From NCBI GenBank assembly GCA_020723805.1, contig DYID01000001.1:142811-206810 (forward strand): a stretch of 64,000 bases of DNA, given 5' to 3'. Both the position numbers and the translations under genes were made by a program. Under the pieces are notes generated by a model, which ran no database searches, was not told the DNA's origin, and saw only the letters and a list, made by a program, of their open reading frames with translations. This document shows, one piece after another, positions 9,106-17,539 of this stretch. The stretch is from Anaerolinea sp. (GTDB taxonomy: Bacteria; Chloroflexota; Anaerolineae; Anaerolineales; Villigracilaceae). Numbering within the stretch: the stretch's first letter is position 1; every line of letters begins with the position of its first letter.

Positions 9106-9804
9106 ATGAGATCACAATCGCCTTTGGGACTTTGGGATATTCTCACGCTCGGCGTGCTGGCGCTGACCGCCTGCCTTGCCGGGTATTTTGCCCTGATTTT
9201 CGTCAACCCGAATTCTTCCCTGAACTTTCTGCCGCCCGGCGGGCGGCTCGCCCCTACCTCCACGCCTACACCGGCGCCCGCTACGCTTCCTCCCACTTGG
9301 ACCGCCAGCCCTACGCTGGAAGCCACGCCGACCAATACCCTCATCCCCACTTGGACGCCGATCCCCACCAACACGCCGTTTTCGCTCGTCCCGCCCACCC
9401 GCACCCCCAAACCCACCAGCACTCCCAAAGCGCCGTTTACTGCCATCTCCGTTCAGCAGGTGGATAGCACCATCATTCACCCCGATGTTGCCTGCAACTG
9501 GGCGGGCATCGGCGGGACGGTGGTGGATGCCAACAACAGCCCGGTAATTGGCACGGTGGTCGTCCTGCGCGGTTCGTTGAATGGCAGCACGGTGGATTTG
9601 ACCACAGTGACCGGCGTCAACAAGGAGTACGGTCCTTCCGGGTTCGAGTTTGTCATCGGGAGTGAGCCCGTCGCCTCGAACAAGACCCTCTACGTGCAAC
9701 TGGTGGATTTGAGCGGTCTGCCGCTTTCGGACAAGGTGGAGATTGTGACCTCCGCCGACTGCACCAAGAATCTGGTGCTGGTGAAGTTCAAGAAGACCCG
9801 TTGA
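9106..9804 (+). CDS. Membrane-anchored protein with Pro/Thr linker and beta domain
   Basis: The 232-residue protein has one N-terminal membrane span (about residues 10-30), a long Thr/Pro-rich linker (about residues 45-107) and a C-terminal domain of some 115 residues. That domain has the look of a carboxypeptidase-regulatory-like or other beta-sandwich fold: DVACNWAGIGGTVVDANNSPVIGTVVVLRG, then YGPSGFEFVIG. The start at 9106 has GGAG 8 bases upstream; the open frame extends back into the preceding gene but without a site. It follows the isomerase gene closely. I do not recognise a function. Confidence 0.7.
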   Translation: MRSQSPLGLWDILTLGVLALTACLAGYFALIFVNPNSSLNFLPPGGRLAPTSTPTPAPATLPPTWTASPTLEATPTNTLIPTWTPIPTNTPFSLVPPTRTPKPTSTPKAPFTAISVQQVDSTIIHPDVACNWAGIGGTVVDANNSPVIGTVVVLRGSLNGSTVDLTTVTGVNKEYGPSGFEFVIGSEPVASNKTLYVQLVDLSGLPLSDKVEIVTSADCTKNLVLVKFKKTR

Positions 9805-9815
9805 ACCAACATGAC

Positions 9816-9976
9816 TAACTGATGTTACGCAGTCTATTCGTGCCGCGACACATTGTCCCCGCATGGGGATTCATGTCGCCTGAAAACGTGAGATACCCTT
9901 CGGCAGGGTTTTGACAGGCTCAACCTGCCTGCTCAGGGCAAAAATCTCGCACCACTGCGTAAGGTGAGTGACTAAC
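9816..9976. repeat. MITE-like TTACGCAG element, copy A (with nested module)
   Basis: The ends form imperfect inverted repeats: GATGTTACGCAG on the left, and TGCGTAAGGTGAGT on the right. Inside are the shared segment CGACACATTGTCCCCGCATG and a GAGAT/ATCTC stem that holds a roughly 50-bp module rich in CAGGCTCAACCTGCC. Together with copy B this fills most of the 438-base gap between genes; no coding sequence was seen there. Confidence 0.75.
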
Positions 9977-10030
9977 CTCAAAAAGAATCATTCGACCACG
10001 TAGCCACGGATTTCACAGATGTACACGAAC

Positions 10031-10064
10031 AAAAAGCCAACCCTTTTCAGCGGGTTGGCTTTTT
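10031..10064. terminator. Bidirectional hairpin terminator
   Basis: AAAAAGCCAACCC and GGGTTGGCTTTTT form a 13-bp stem with an 8-base loop. A-run and T-run on either side allow termination in both directions, between the plus-strand gene ending at 9804 and minus-strand ilvE. Confidence 0.75.
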
Positions 10065-10065
10065 G

Positions 10066-10181
10066 ATTAACTCATGTTACGCAGTTTTCTCGTAGCGCGA
10101 CACATTGTCCCCGCATGGGGATTCATGTCGCCTGAAAACGCGAGATGAATCTCGCGCCACCGCGTAAGGTGAGTGATTAAC
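10066..10181. repeat. MITE-like TTACGCAG element, copy B (without nested module)
   Basis: ATTAACTCATGTTACGC at the left and GCGTAAGGTGAGTGATTAA at the right are inverted copies. The core matches copy A, but the GAGAT/ATCTC stem is closed by two bases where copy A has about 50. Confidence 0.75.
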
Positions 10182-10242
10182 TTGTCTTTGGGCGGTCAAT
10201 CAAGATCCGTGAGAATCTGTGGCTGACCAATCAGTTTTTTCT

Positions 10243-11160
10243 TTACACCGCCACGTTCCAATGCGCGTACTTTTTGTTCCTTCCCCTCAGAACGTCTTCG
10301 TAAAGGGCGCGGAGTTTGGTGGTGACCGGACCCATCACCCCCGCGCCGATGGGGCGGTGATCCACCCTCGTCACGGCGGTGATTTGGGCGGCAGTGCCGG
10401 TCATGAATAGTTCCTCGGCGATGAACACTTCCGTGCGGTCAATGGAACGCTCGCGCACTTCCAAGCCCAGTTCCTCCCGCGCCAGTTCGATGACCGATTT
10501 GCGCGTGATGCCCTCGAGGATGTTATCCGTCACCGGTGGCGTGACCAGCACTCCGTCGCGCACCATGAAGACGTTCATCGCCGAGCCTTCCGAGACGTGC
10601 CCGTTCTGGTCGAGGACGAGCGCCTCGTCGAAGCCAGCGCGGGCGGCGTCGGTCTTGATCAGCGCAGAGTTGACATACGCCCCGGCAACCTTGCCGCGCG
10701 CCGGGATGACGTTATCGTCAATGCGCCGCCACGAGGAGAAGGTCACGTGCGCGTCGGTGTCGTTCTTGACGTACTTTTCGTACTTTATCACGAACATGCT
10801 GAACTCGTCCTTCAGGTCGTGCAGTCTTACGCCGATGCCCAGGTCGGCTTTGTAAAAAGTGGGGCGCATGTAAATATCGCACTGCCAGTTATCGGTGCGG
10901 AGGAGATCGAGCGTGAGTTGAATCAGGCTTTCCTCGTCGTAATCGGTCTGCATTGCCAGCATCCGCGCCGAATGCAGTAATCTGCGAAAATGGTCATAGG
11001 GACGAAAAACGAAGAGACGCCGCATCTCTTCGTTCCAGTAACCTCGTACGCCGCCGAATACCGCTGTGCCATACAAAAAGCCGTGTGTGGCTATGCTGAT
11101 TTTTGCCTCTGATAGAGGCACGATTTTTCCCTCAAAAAACGCGTGCTTCGAGAGATCCAC
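10243..11160 (-). CDS. ilvE: Branched-chain amino acid aminotransferase IlvE
   Basis: The 305-residue protein is a fold-type IV PLP aminotransferase. Diagnostic stretches are HGFLYGTAVFGGVRGYW near residue 26, RGKVAGAYVNSALIKTDA with the expected PLP lysine near residue 155, GFDEALVLDQNGHVSEGSAMNVFMV, and the late ITRKSVIELARE. It makes the last step of Val, Leu and Ile synthesis in the cytoplasm. The start codon is GTG, preceded by GGAGGT 8 bases upstream. A TATAAT-type -10 lies about 40 bases further up. No other branched-chain genes are adjacent, and no leader peptide or T-box was seen. Confidence 0.93.
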   Translation of the reverse strand: MDLSKHAFFEGKIVPLSEAKISIATHGFLYGTAVFGGVRGYWNEEMRRLFVFRPYDHFRRLLHSARMLAMQTDYDEESLIQLTLDLLRTDNWQCDIYMRPTFYKADLGIGVRLHDLKDEFSMFVIKYEKYVKNDTDAHVTFSSWRRIDDNVIPARGKVAGAYVNSALIKTDAARAGFDEALVLDQNGHVSEGSAMNVFMVRDGVLVTPPVTDNILEGITRKSVIELAREELGLEVRERSIDRTEVFIAEELFMTGTAAQITAVTRVDHRPIGAGVMGPVTTKLRALYEDVLRGRNKKYAHWNVAV

Positions 11161-11437
11161 CAGGACACCTCCAAAAAAGAAATGGGACCAACTCTTACAG
11201 CGGGATTATACCTGATACCCTCTGCTGTGATTGCGAGCGTTGATGAATTGTAAACCATCTCAACCCTGCTTCGAAAACGGGAGTGCCCAATGTCGTGGGC
11301 TTAGCCACAGAGAGCGCAGAGATTTTGAGATTTTTCTCAGGGGGGTCTCTGTGAGCTCTGTGGCAGAAAAATCTTTAGCCCATTCTTTTAGACACTCTCT
11401 CGAAAACCAGGGTGCGTTCGACGCCGTTTCACAATGC

Positions 11438-11443
11438 TATAAT
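11438..11443 (+). promoter_or_regulatory. -10 box of leaderless gene at 11451
   Basis: TGC-TATAAT, an extended -10, ends 7 bases before the ATG. There is no Shine-Dalgarno sequence. The 290-base gap upstream also holds a CACAGAGAGCGCAGAG-type dispersed repeat (about 11305-11365). Confidence 0.6.
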
Positions 11444-11450
11444 TCCCCGC

Positions 11451-12341
11451 ATGGACATCCGTGCAGGCATCATTGCCGCCATTCTGTTATCCGTCATCGG
11501 GGGCGTCATTGTCTTTCGCAGCGGCTACCGCGCTTGGCTTTCGGCAAGGAAACTGACGTTTTACCGAATCAAACGTCAGCGGGTGAGAGCCGGTCTATTC
11601 ACCATCCTCGGATCGCTGGTCCTGTTTGGTTTCGCCGCCCTGTTGTATTTCTTTGGTGAGCCGGTCGCTTATCGTTACTTCCCGCCCTCACCGACCATCA
11701 CCCTTTCTCCGACCATCACACTCTCGCCCACTATTACGTTATCTCCAACCATTACCCTCACCCCAACCATCACGAATACGCCCTCTGTGACCGACACGCC
11801 CACCATCACCCCCACGCCGTTCATCCCGCCGGTCATCGAAGCGCTCTTTGTCAGCGAAGTGACGCCCAATCCTGCCGCCGTGTTCAGCCCTTTGCAGTTC
11901 ACGCGCGACTGCTCCAACTTCACCAACTTTACCGCTGCCACCGTCTTCGAGAACCCCACCACCTATATTTGCGCCGTCTTCACCTACGACCAAATGGTGC
12001 CCGGCGCGCAATGGACGGCGCTCTGGTACCGCGACGGCAAACTGGTCCACTACGAAACCATCCCTTGGGACGGGGAGGTGGGCGGCTATGGCTTCACCGA
12101 ATGGAGGGCGCCCGCCTCGGAGTTTTTGCCCGGCACTTACGAAGTGCAAATCTTCGTGGGGCTGGAATGGAAAGTGGTTGGTCAATTCATCCTGCAAGGC
12201 GATGCGCCCACAGCGGCTCCCACCCCGACCCTTACCTTCACTCCTTCTCCGACGATTACCCGTACGCCGACGTTGACTCCCTCCCCAACGGTGACGCGCA
12301 CCCCAACTGGCACTCCCTCCCAAACCCCGCCTCCTCCTTAA
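11451..12341 (+). CDS. Membrane protein with Thr/Pro repeat linker and extracellular domain
   Basis: The 296-residue protein has two N-terminal hydrophobic segments (about residues 5-25 and 45-65). A striking run of (L/I)SPTIT-type hexapeptides follows, starting near residue 80. A globular domain of about 120 residues contains FVSEVTPNPAAVF and QWTALWYRDGKLVHYETIPWDGEVGGYGFTEWR, a pattern seen in Anaerolineae surface proteins of unknown role. A second Thr/Pro tail ends the chain. The first hexapeptide array is near-perfect at DNA level, so it may vary in length between strains. Function is not recognised. Confidence 0.7.
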   Translation: MDIRAGIIAAILLSVIGGVIVFRSGYRAWLSARKLTFYRIKRQRVRAGLFTILGSLVLFGFAALLYFFGEPVAYRYFPPSPTITLSPTITLSPTITLSPTITLTPTITNTPSVTDTPTITPTPFIPPVIEALFVSEVTPNPAAVFSPLQFTRDCSNFTNFTAATVFENPTTYICAVFTYDQMVPGAQWTALWYRDGKLVHYETIPWDGEVGGYGFTEWRAPASEFLPGTYEVQIFVGLEWKVVGQFILQGDAPTAAPTPTLTFTPSPTITRTPTLTPSPTVTRTPTGTPSQTPPPP

Positions 12342-12420
12342 CGGACGGCTGGTCTTGTCTCGAGAGGCAGTCTCCACACTGACGCCTTCACATTCATACC
12401 CCCCTCAAAGGAATCCACCC

Positions 12421-12909
12421 ATGACCGAAAAATCATTCCAGGACTACTACCCCGACGCCCTCGCTCATTGCTACGGCTGCGGACGCCTCAACGAACACGG
12501 ACACCACCTCCAATCTTATTGGGATGGCGACGAATCGGTTGCCTACTTTACGCCCCAGCCTTACCATATCGCCATCCCCGGTTACGTCTATGGCGGACTG
12601 CTCGCCTCGCTGATTGACTGTCACGGCACGGGGACGGCGTCTGCCGCCTTGTACCGCGCCGCCAAAGCCGAAGACCCCAACGCCGAACCCAACACCCGCA
12701 CGCTCACCGCCTCTCTGCATGTGGATTTTATCAAACCGACTCCTCTTGGCATCCAATTGGAAGTGCGCGGCAGAGTAAAGGAACTCAAAGGGCGCAAAGT
12801 GGTCATCGAGGAGTGGATCATTGCCAACGGCGTCATCACCGTGCGCGGGGAGGTGGTCGCCGTGCAGGTGCCCGAGTCACTGGTAGATGAGTTACTGAAG
12901 GGAAAGTAA
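12421..12909 (+). CDS. PaaI-family hotdog thioesterase
   Basis: The 162-residue protein has the hotdog fold marks of PaaI-like acyl-CoA thioesterases: the HCYGCGRLNEHG start, PGYVYGGLLASLIDCHGTGTA (the helix carrying the catalytic region) and SLHVDFIKPTPLG, then VEGRV-type strands. The likely reaction is hydrolysis of an acyl-CoA in the cytoplasm; the acyl group cannot be named. ATG 12421 is chosen because AAGGA lies 9 bases upstream and the CYGCG motif sits at the expected distance. Neighbours give no pathway hint. Confidence 0.82.
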   Translation: MTEKSFQDYYPDALAHCYGCGRLNEHGHHLQSYWDGDESVAYFTPQPYHIAIPGYVYGGLLASLIDCHGTGTASAALYRAAKAEDPNAEPNTRTLTASLHVDFIKPTPLGIQLEVRGRVKELKGRKVVIEEWIIANGVITVRGEVVAVQVPESLVDELLKGK

Positions 12910-12924
12910 GAAAGCCAATGTTTA

Positions 12925-12957
12925 ATGTGGCTACTTGATGGTACAATGTGACCACAT
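12925..12957. promoter_or_regulatory. Promoter and operator of the Phd/VapC module
   Basis: ATGTGGCTAC (12925-12934) and GTGACCACAT (12948-12957) form an imperfect inverted repeat, matching in 8 of 10 positions. It flanks a TACAAT -10 box at 12942-12947. This is the expected layout for autorepression by the antitoxin. Confidence 0.5.
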
Positions 12958-12969
12958 GAAGGAGCCGCT

Positions 12970-13245
12970 ATGAATGAATTACGTGTAGGAACTCGCGAGT
13001 TGAAAAACAAACTAAGCGAATATCTTCGCCGCGTCAAAAAGGGACAAACGATTATCGTTACCGAACGCGGGAATGTTGTCGCACAAATCAGCCCCCCCCA
13101 ACAAACAATCGAAGAACGTCTTTGGGCAATGGTAGAGGCGGGATTGGCAGATTGGAATGGGGAAAAACCAAAGCCTCATAAACCCAAAATCATCAACAAA
13201 AGCGGCAAAATGATGTCGGACCTGATTATGGAGGACAGGCGGTGA
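12970..13245 (+). CDS. Phd/YefM-family antitoxin
   Basis: The 91-residue protein starts with the DNA-binding fold of Phd/YefM antitoxins (VGTRELKNKLSEYLRRVKKGQTIIVTERGNVVAQI) and has a charged C-terminal tail that should wrap the toxin. AAGGAG precedes the ATG by 6 bases. It overlaps the toxin gene by 4 bases and lies directly behind a promoter flanked by an inverted repeat, which it probably binds. Its base composition is less GC-rich than the flanking genes, as is common for mobile toxin-antitoxin pairs. Confidence 0.88.
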   Translation: MNELRVGTRELKNKLSEYLRRVKKGQTIIVTERGNVVAQISPPQQTIEERLWAMVEAGLADWNGEKPKPHKPKIINKSGKMMSDLIMEDRR

Positions 13246-13682
13246 TCGTCTATTTTGACACCAGTGCGCTTCTGAAAGCCTATGTGCAAGAAGACGGTTC
13301 GAAAGAAGTCCTGGCATTGCTGGATGACGCGGAAAATCTTTTTGGAAGTATTGTGCTTACAAAAGTAGAGATGGCTTCCGCCATTCAAAGGGCGATACGA
13401 GTTTCTGGCTCGCTTCCTGCACATGCTGCCCAAGCCTGGCAGGATTTTCTGGATGACTGGGATGCTTTTACTCGCCTGCGTGTCACCACAAGTACAGTTG
13501 AAAGGGCAAGTGAAATTGCCTGGAAATACGGCTTGCGAGGATATGACTCGCTTCACCTCGCTGCAGCATTAATGTGGCAAGAGGCATTGGATGCCAAAGT
13601 TACCTTTGCTGTTTTTGACCGCGACCTATGGACGGCTGGCAGGAAAGCCGGTTTGGAACCTTGGTCCCCAGCGATACCCTGA
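13242..13682 (+). CDS. vapC: VapC-type PIN-domain toxin
   Basis: The 146-residue protein is a PIN-domain RNase. The acidic metal-binding residues are seen in VYFDTSALLKAY near residue 5, TKVEMASAI near residue 44, GYDSLHLAAAL near residue 103, and FDRDLW near residue 127. VapC toxins cut tRNA or rRNA and are held off by their antitoxin. The start is GTG within the GTGA overlap with the upstream antitoxin. The pair is complete, with no sign of decay. The RNA target cannot be told. Confidence 0.88.
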   Translation: MIVYFDTSALLKAYVQEDGSKEVLALLDDAENLFGSIVLTKVEMASAIQRAIRVSGSLPAHAAQAWQDFLDDWDAFTRLRVTTSTVERASEIAWKYGLRGYDSLHLAAALMWQEALDAKVTFAVFDRDLWTAGRKAGLEPWSPAIP

Positions 13683-13771
13683 AAGTTTCCTCTTTTCAAA
13701 GGTGAAACCGCCTTATGGGTGGCGGAAGCACGGGTGGATGAATTGTTGACAAGGAAAACGGGAATAAACAA

Positions 13772-13808
13772 AGCCCTCCGGGTTTTGAACCTCGGAGGGC
13801 TCTCTTTT
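13772..13808. terminator. Hairpin terminator after the toxin-antitoxin pair
   Basis: AGCCCTCCG and CGGAGGGCT form a 9-bp stem with a 12-base loop, followed by CTCTTTT. Confidence 0.7.
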
Positions 13809-13810
13809 AC

Positions 13811-13943
13811 TTCCTCACCTTACGCCATTACTTCGTATCGCGACATGATGCCGCCTGAAAACACGAGATACCCTTCGGCAGGGTTTCGACAGGCTCAACC
13901 TGCCTGCTCAGGGCAAGAATCTCACGCCACCGCGTAAGGTGAC
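13811..13943. repeat. MITE-like TTACGCAG element, copy C
   Basis: CTCACCTTACGC on the left and GCGTAAGGTGAC on the right are inverted. The interior matches copy A and includes the CAGGCTCAACCTGCC module. The right end abuts the stop codon of the VWA reading frame at 13944. Confidence 0.75.
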
Positions 13944-14831
13944 TTACTTCTTCGCCATCTCGTCCTTCACAGCGTGATACAGGCTCTCCGCTTTCAACTC
14001 GCTGAGCGCATAGCACGGCGCCTTGAGGTGATTTGCCAACTGCTGGGCAAGTCCCTGGTCGAAGGCGGCGTGCTCCATGTTGATGACCACGCTCTTGATT
14101 TTCTCGTGCGCAATCAAGTCGGCGAAGCGATACGCCTCCTCCTGCGGCGGCAGCGTGCCAATGGAGACATTCCCAGCCCCATCGGTCAGTACAATCAACA
14201 GCGGTTCGATGTCGGGATGATGAAGTTTCTCCTGCCGCAGCACATCCGCCGCCAGCAGCAGCCCCGCTGAAAGCGGCGTCTTCCCGCCGACGGGAATGTC
14301 CATCAAAGCGCGCTGGGCAAGCTGCACCGAATTGGTCGGCGGCAGGACAAGCGTCGCGCGGTCCTTTTGGAAGACGATCAGCCCCACCCGGTCGCGGCGT
14401 TGATAGGCGTCGGTGAGCAGGGAAAGTATCGCGCCCTTGGTCGCGTTCATCCGCTCCGCCACTGCCATGGACCACGAAGCATCCACCAAAAACAGAACCA
14501 GATTCGCCACCCGCTTCACGCGGATCTTGCGTTGTAAATCCGACGACTCGATGGCGAACGCCAGCCGTTTGCGTTTTTCGATCCGCCGTTTCTGATATGG
14601 CGCGGCGGCGCGGAAGGTGGCGTCGAAGGCAATATCGTCCCGTTTGTTGCCGGCAGGACGCGCTTTGATATAACGTCCGTGTTTGCGCTCGGTCTTGGTC
14701 AGCGAACGTCTGCCCGCATGTTTGCGCGCCAGTTTGTCGAGCGGCGTGTTCAACTTGCGGGGCTGAAACTTTTCGCCCGCTTTCACCTTTTGTCCGCCTT
14801 CCCACCAATTTGCCGATGTGTTTGCAAACAC
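13944..14831 (-). CDS. chlD: VWA part of chelatase medium subunit (ChlD/BchD-like), -1 frame
   Basis: This frame encodes a von Willebrand A domain with a MIDAS motif (FLVDASWSMAVAERM, and later LTDGAGN). It matches the C-terminal half of Mg/cobalt-chelatase D subunits. The nominal start is GTG 14831 without a ribosome site. In the same frame the open reading continues upstream to about 14905 as an acidic linker (KLKLEDEREEGPQEGKPEPTKQD), which is what normally joins AAA+ and VWA domains. A -1 slip at the run of nine A at 14899-14907 would fuse it to the AAA+ part into one protein of about 683 residues. So it is probably not a separate gene. Confidence 0.8.
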   Translation of the reverse strand: MFANTSANWWEGGQKVKAGEKFQPRKLNTPLDKLARKHAGRRSLTKTERKHGRYIKARPAGNKRDDIAFDATFRAAAPYQKRRIEKRKRLAFAIESSDLQRKIRVKRVANLVLFLVDASWSMAVAERMNATKGAILSLLTDAYQRRDRVGLIVFQKDRATLVLPPTNSVQLAQRALMDIPVGGKTPLSAGLLLAADVLRQEKLHHPDIEPLLIVLTDGAGNVSIGTLPPQEEAYRFADLIAHEKIKSVVINMEHAAFDQGLAQQLANHLKAPCYALSELKAESLYHAVKDEMAKK

Positions 14832-14893
14832 GTCCTGCTTCGTCGGCTCGGGTTTGCCCTCCTGCGGACCCTCCTCGCGCTCATCTTCCAGTT

Positions 14894-15994
14894 TTAAGTT
14901 TTTTTTTCCTCGGGTTTGCCTTGTTGGGATTCGGATTCGTCCGACTCCGCCTCATTCGGAACCGATTGACCTGCCAGCTGCTCGATGCGCTCCTGCAACT
15001 GTTCGGTTGTCATCTCCGCCTGCTGGAAGGGCGTGCGTTTGATGCGGTGGGGGAGCGCCAGTTCGGCGGCGAGGGCGATGTCGTGGTCGTTGATCTTCGT
15101 CCGCCCTTCGAAGGCGGCTTGTGCGCGCGCGGCTTTGAGGATGACCAAGTCGGCGCGGTGACCGTCCACATTCAGGGAGGAGGTCAACGCGGCGATGGAA
15201 AGCAGGTCGCGGCTGGTGTGCTTGACCTGCGCCACCAGTTCGCGCGCCTGTTCGATCTGCCGTGAAAGTTCCTCCTCCTTCGGCAGCCACTGCTGGCGGA
15301 AGGCTTCCGCATCCTGCTCGAACGCCAGGTTGCGTTCCATGATCATGACCCGTTCACGCGCGTCGCGAATACCCACGATGTCCACCGAGAGGGCGAAACG
15401 GTCGAGCAGTTGGGGACGCAGTTCTCCCTCTTCAGGATTCATCGTCCCGACGAGAATGAAGCGGGCGGGGTGCGTGAAGGAAATCCCCTCGCGCTCCACC
15501 ATGTTCACGCCCATCGCGGCGGAATCCAGCAGCACATCCACCACATGGTCGTCGAGCAGGTTCACCTCGTCAATATAAAGCAGACCGCGGTTGGCGGAGG
15601 CAAGCACGCCAGGCTCGAAATGGCGTTCTCCCTTTTGAATGGCTTGCTCGATGTCGAGCGTTCCCACCACGCGGTCTTCGGTGGCAGAGACCGGCAGATT
15701 GACGAACGGCGTGGCGCGGATATGAAAGGGGATTTCCTTTTTCCCCTCGAAGCGTTCCTTGCACTCGGTGCACCAACTATTGGGCTTGTCGGGATCGCAG
15801 CCAAAGCGGCAGTCATCCACAACTTTAACTTTTGGAAGCAGAGCGGCAAGCGCCCGCGACGCGGTGGATTTTGCCGTGCCGCGCTCGCCGCGAATCAACA
15901 CGCCGCCGATGCGCGTGTCAACGGCGTTCAAAATGAGGGCGCGTTTCATGCGCTCCTGTCCGACAATGGCAGTGAAAGGAAAAATTGGTGGCAT
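14894..15994 (-). CDS. chlI: Chelatase AAA+ subunit (ChlI/BchI-like), zero-frame product
   Basis: The 366-residue product has the AAA+ fold of Mg/Co-chelatase small subunits. The Walker A motif GERGTAKST is near residue 36. The insert with cysteines DDCRFGCDPDKPNSWCTECK follows. Walker B LLYIDEVNLLDDHVVDVLLDSAA lies near residue 143, and the sensor GTMNPEEGELRPQLLDRFAL comes after it. Start 15994 (MPPIFPFTAIVGQ) has GGAG upstream; the longer frame runs through a repeat. An ATTATA on the plus strand at 16017-16022 gives a -10. The gene ends in an acidic tail and a stop just after nine A. A -1 slip there would yield the D subunit, so one gene can supply both I and D. Cobalt insertion for B12 is plausible given the corrinoid genes nearby. 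Confidence 0.85.
   Translation of the reverse strand: MPPIFPFTAIVGQERMKRALILNAVDTRIGGVLIRGERGTAKSTASRALAALLPKVKVVDDCRFGCDPDKPNSWCTECKERFEGKKEIPFHIRATPFVNLPVSATEDRVVGTLDIEQAIQKGERHFEPGVLASANRGLLYIDEVNLLDDHVVDVLLDSAAMGVNMVEREGISFTHPARFILVGTMNPEEGELRPQLLDRFALSVDIVGIRDARERVMIMERNLAFEQDAEAFRQQWLPKEEELSRQIEQARELVAQVKHTSRDLLSIAALTSSLNVDGHRADLVILKAARAQAAFEGRTKINDHDIALAAELALPHRIKRTPFQQAEMTTEQLQERIEQLAGQSVPNEAESDESESQQGKPEEKKT
14899..14907 (-). other. Candidate programmed -1 frameshift site in chlD
   Basis: Nine A in a row on the coding strand contain the slippery heptamer A-AAA-AAA, two codons before the zero-frame stop TAA (14894-14896). After a -1 slip, translation leaves the AAA+ frame and continues as KNLKLEDE into the VWA frame. 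Without a slip a short chelatase I subunit is made. CGAGG sits immediately upstream. Confidence 0.7.
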
Positions 15995-16152
15995 TGGTTG
16001 TAAACTCCGAAGGGTGATTATAACGCGTGAATCCGATTGCTGTGCAAACCTCCCTCCTGCCGGTTTCAGAATTTTCTCCGTGCTCTCTGTGGTGAAAATG
16101 TTTCGCAAGCCTGCGCAATTACGCACGCCCTTCATTCTTCATTACATCAGGG

Positions 16153-16181
16153 TTGCAAAGTTCCTGTTTCGCCTGTATAAT
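16153..16181 (+). promoter_or_regulatory. Promoter of rpsA
   Basis: TTGCAA (16153-16158) and TATAAT (16176-16181) are 17 bases apart, giving a leader of about 27 bases with a Shine-Dalgarno sequence. Confidence 0.7.
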
Positions 16182-16213
16182 CTCGCTACATTTTCGTAAT
16201 CGGAGTATCTCAA

Positions 16214-17494
16214 GTGACAGATCAGAATCAGACCCTGCCCGCTCAGGGGAGCGAACCCATCAAGCAGGGAGAACAACCCGGCGTCAACAACAATAACCAG
16301 ACCATGGAATCCCTGCTCAATGAGCAGGAATTGAACATTGACCTGCCCCAGGCGGGAGAGATCCGCAAGGGGCATATTGCCAGCATCAGCCCCTCGCAGA
16401 TTCTCGTTAGCATCGGAGCGAAGTCCGAGGGCGTGGTCTCTGGCAAGGAACTGGAACAGTTGTCGGCGAAGGAACGCGACGCGCTGCAGGTCGGGCAGGA
16501 AGTATATGTGTATGTGCTCAGCCCCGAAGATGCCAACGGCAACGTCGTCCTGTCTTTGAAACGCGCCCAGGATGAAATCGCCTGGGAAAAAGTGGAAAAG
16601 CACCTCGAAGAAAACAGCGTCATCCACAGCAAGATCATCGGCTTCAACAAAGGCGGTCTGATCGCCTCTGTCGAAGGCTTGCGCGGCTTCATCCCCTCTT
16701 CACAAGTCAGCGCCCTGCGCCGCATGCAGTCCACAGGTGAGACCCCCGAACAGCGCTGGCAAAAAATGGTCGGGGAACCCATCTCCGTCCGCGTCATCGA
16801 AGTGGACCGCGAACGCCGCCGCCTGATTCTCTCCGAAAAAGCCGCCAGCCCCGAAACGCGCCAGTCCATCAAAGAACGCGTCCTCGAAGAACTCAAGGAA
16901 GGCGAAGTGTACACCGGGCGCGTCACCAGCATCGCCAACTTCGGCGCCTTCATCAACGTCAACGGCGCCGACGGTCTCGTGCACCTCTCCGAAATCTCCT
17001 GGGACCACATCGAACACCCGCGCGAAGCGCTCGAAGTGGGGCAGGAGGTCAAAGTCAAAGTCATCAACATTGACCGTGAAAAGAAGCGCATCGGTCTCTC
17101 CATTCGTGCCCTGCAGGAAGACCCTTGGAAAGCCCGCCTCTCCAAATACAGCGTCGGGCAGTTGGTCGAAGGCGTCATCACCCGCCTCACCAAGTTTGGC
17201 GCATTCGCCCGCCTCGAAGGCGACATCGAAGGTCTCATCCACATCTCCGAGATCTCCGAAAACCGCATCGAACATCCCAAGGAAGTCCTCAAGGAAGGCG
17301 ATGTCAAGACCCTGCGCGTCATCCGCATTGACCCCGAACAGCACCGCATCGGCTTGAGCCTGCGCAAAGTGGACTCCGCCGCCTTTGCCGACAAAGACTT
17401 CAAACTGATGACCGCCGAACTCGACGCTCTCGAGCACGAAGAGCCCGACGGACCCCCTGCCGAAGACCAACCCAAAGCGGACTCGGAAGCCTAG
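16214..17494 (+). CDS. rpsA: Ribosomal protein S1
   Basis: The 426-residue protein has four S1 RNA-binding domains, beginning near residues 47 (GEIRKGHIASISPSQILVSIG), 131, 217 (GEVYTGRVTSIANFGAFINV) and 304. The last two carry the classic G-V-T-FGAF-V-GLIHISEIS pattern. It binds mRNA on the small ribosomal subunit. The four-domain form is shorter than the six-domain enterobacterial S1 but usual outside Proteobacteria. The start is GTG with CGGAG 9 bases upstream. It has its own promoter and ends at a hairpin terminator, so it is monocistronic. Confidence 0.93.
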   Translation: MTDQNQTLPAQGSEPIKQGEQPGVNNNNQTMESLLNEQELNIDLPQAGEIRKGHIASISPSQILVSIGAKSEGVVSGKELEQLSAKERDALQVGQEVYVYVLSPEDANGNVVLSLKRAQDEIAWEKVEKHLEENSVIHSKIIGFNKGGLIASVEGLRGFIPSSQVSALRRMQSTGETPEQRWQKMVGEPISVRVIEVDRERRRLILSEKAASPETRQSIKERVLEELKEGEVYTGRVTSIANFGAFINVNGADGLVHLSEISWDHIEHPREALEVGQEVKVKVINIDREKKRIGLSIRALQEDPWKARLSKYSVGQLVEGVITRLTKFGAFARLEGDIEGLIHISEISENRIEHPKEVLKEGDVKTLRVIRIDPEQHRIGLSLRKVDSAAFADKDFKLMTAELDALEHEEPDGPPAEDQPKADSEA

Positions 17495-17505
17495 CCTGAA
17501 CCACA

Positions 17506-17537
17506 AACTTCCCGCCTCAGGCGGGAAGTTCTTTCTC
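17506..17537 (+). terminator. Hairpin terminator after rpsA
   Basis: AACTTCCCGCC pairs with GGCGGGAAGTT around a 3-base loop, followed by CTTTCTC. It ends 3 bases before the next ATG, so it may also limit read-through into the dipeptidase gene. Confidence 0.75.
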
Positions 17538-17539
17538 TC

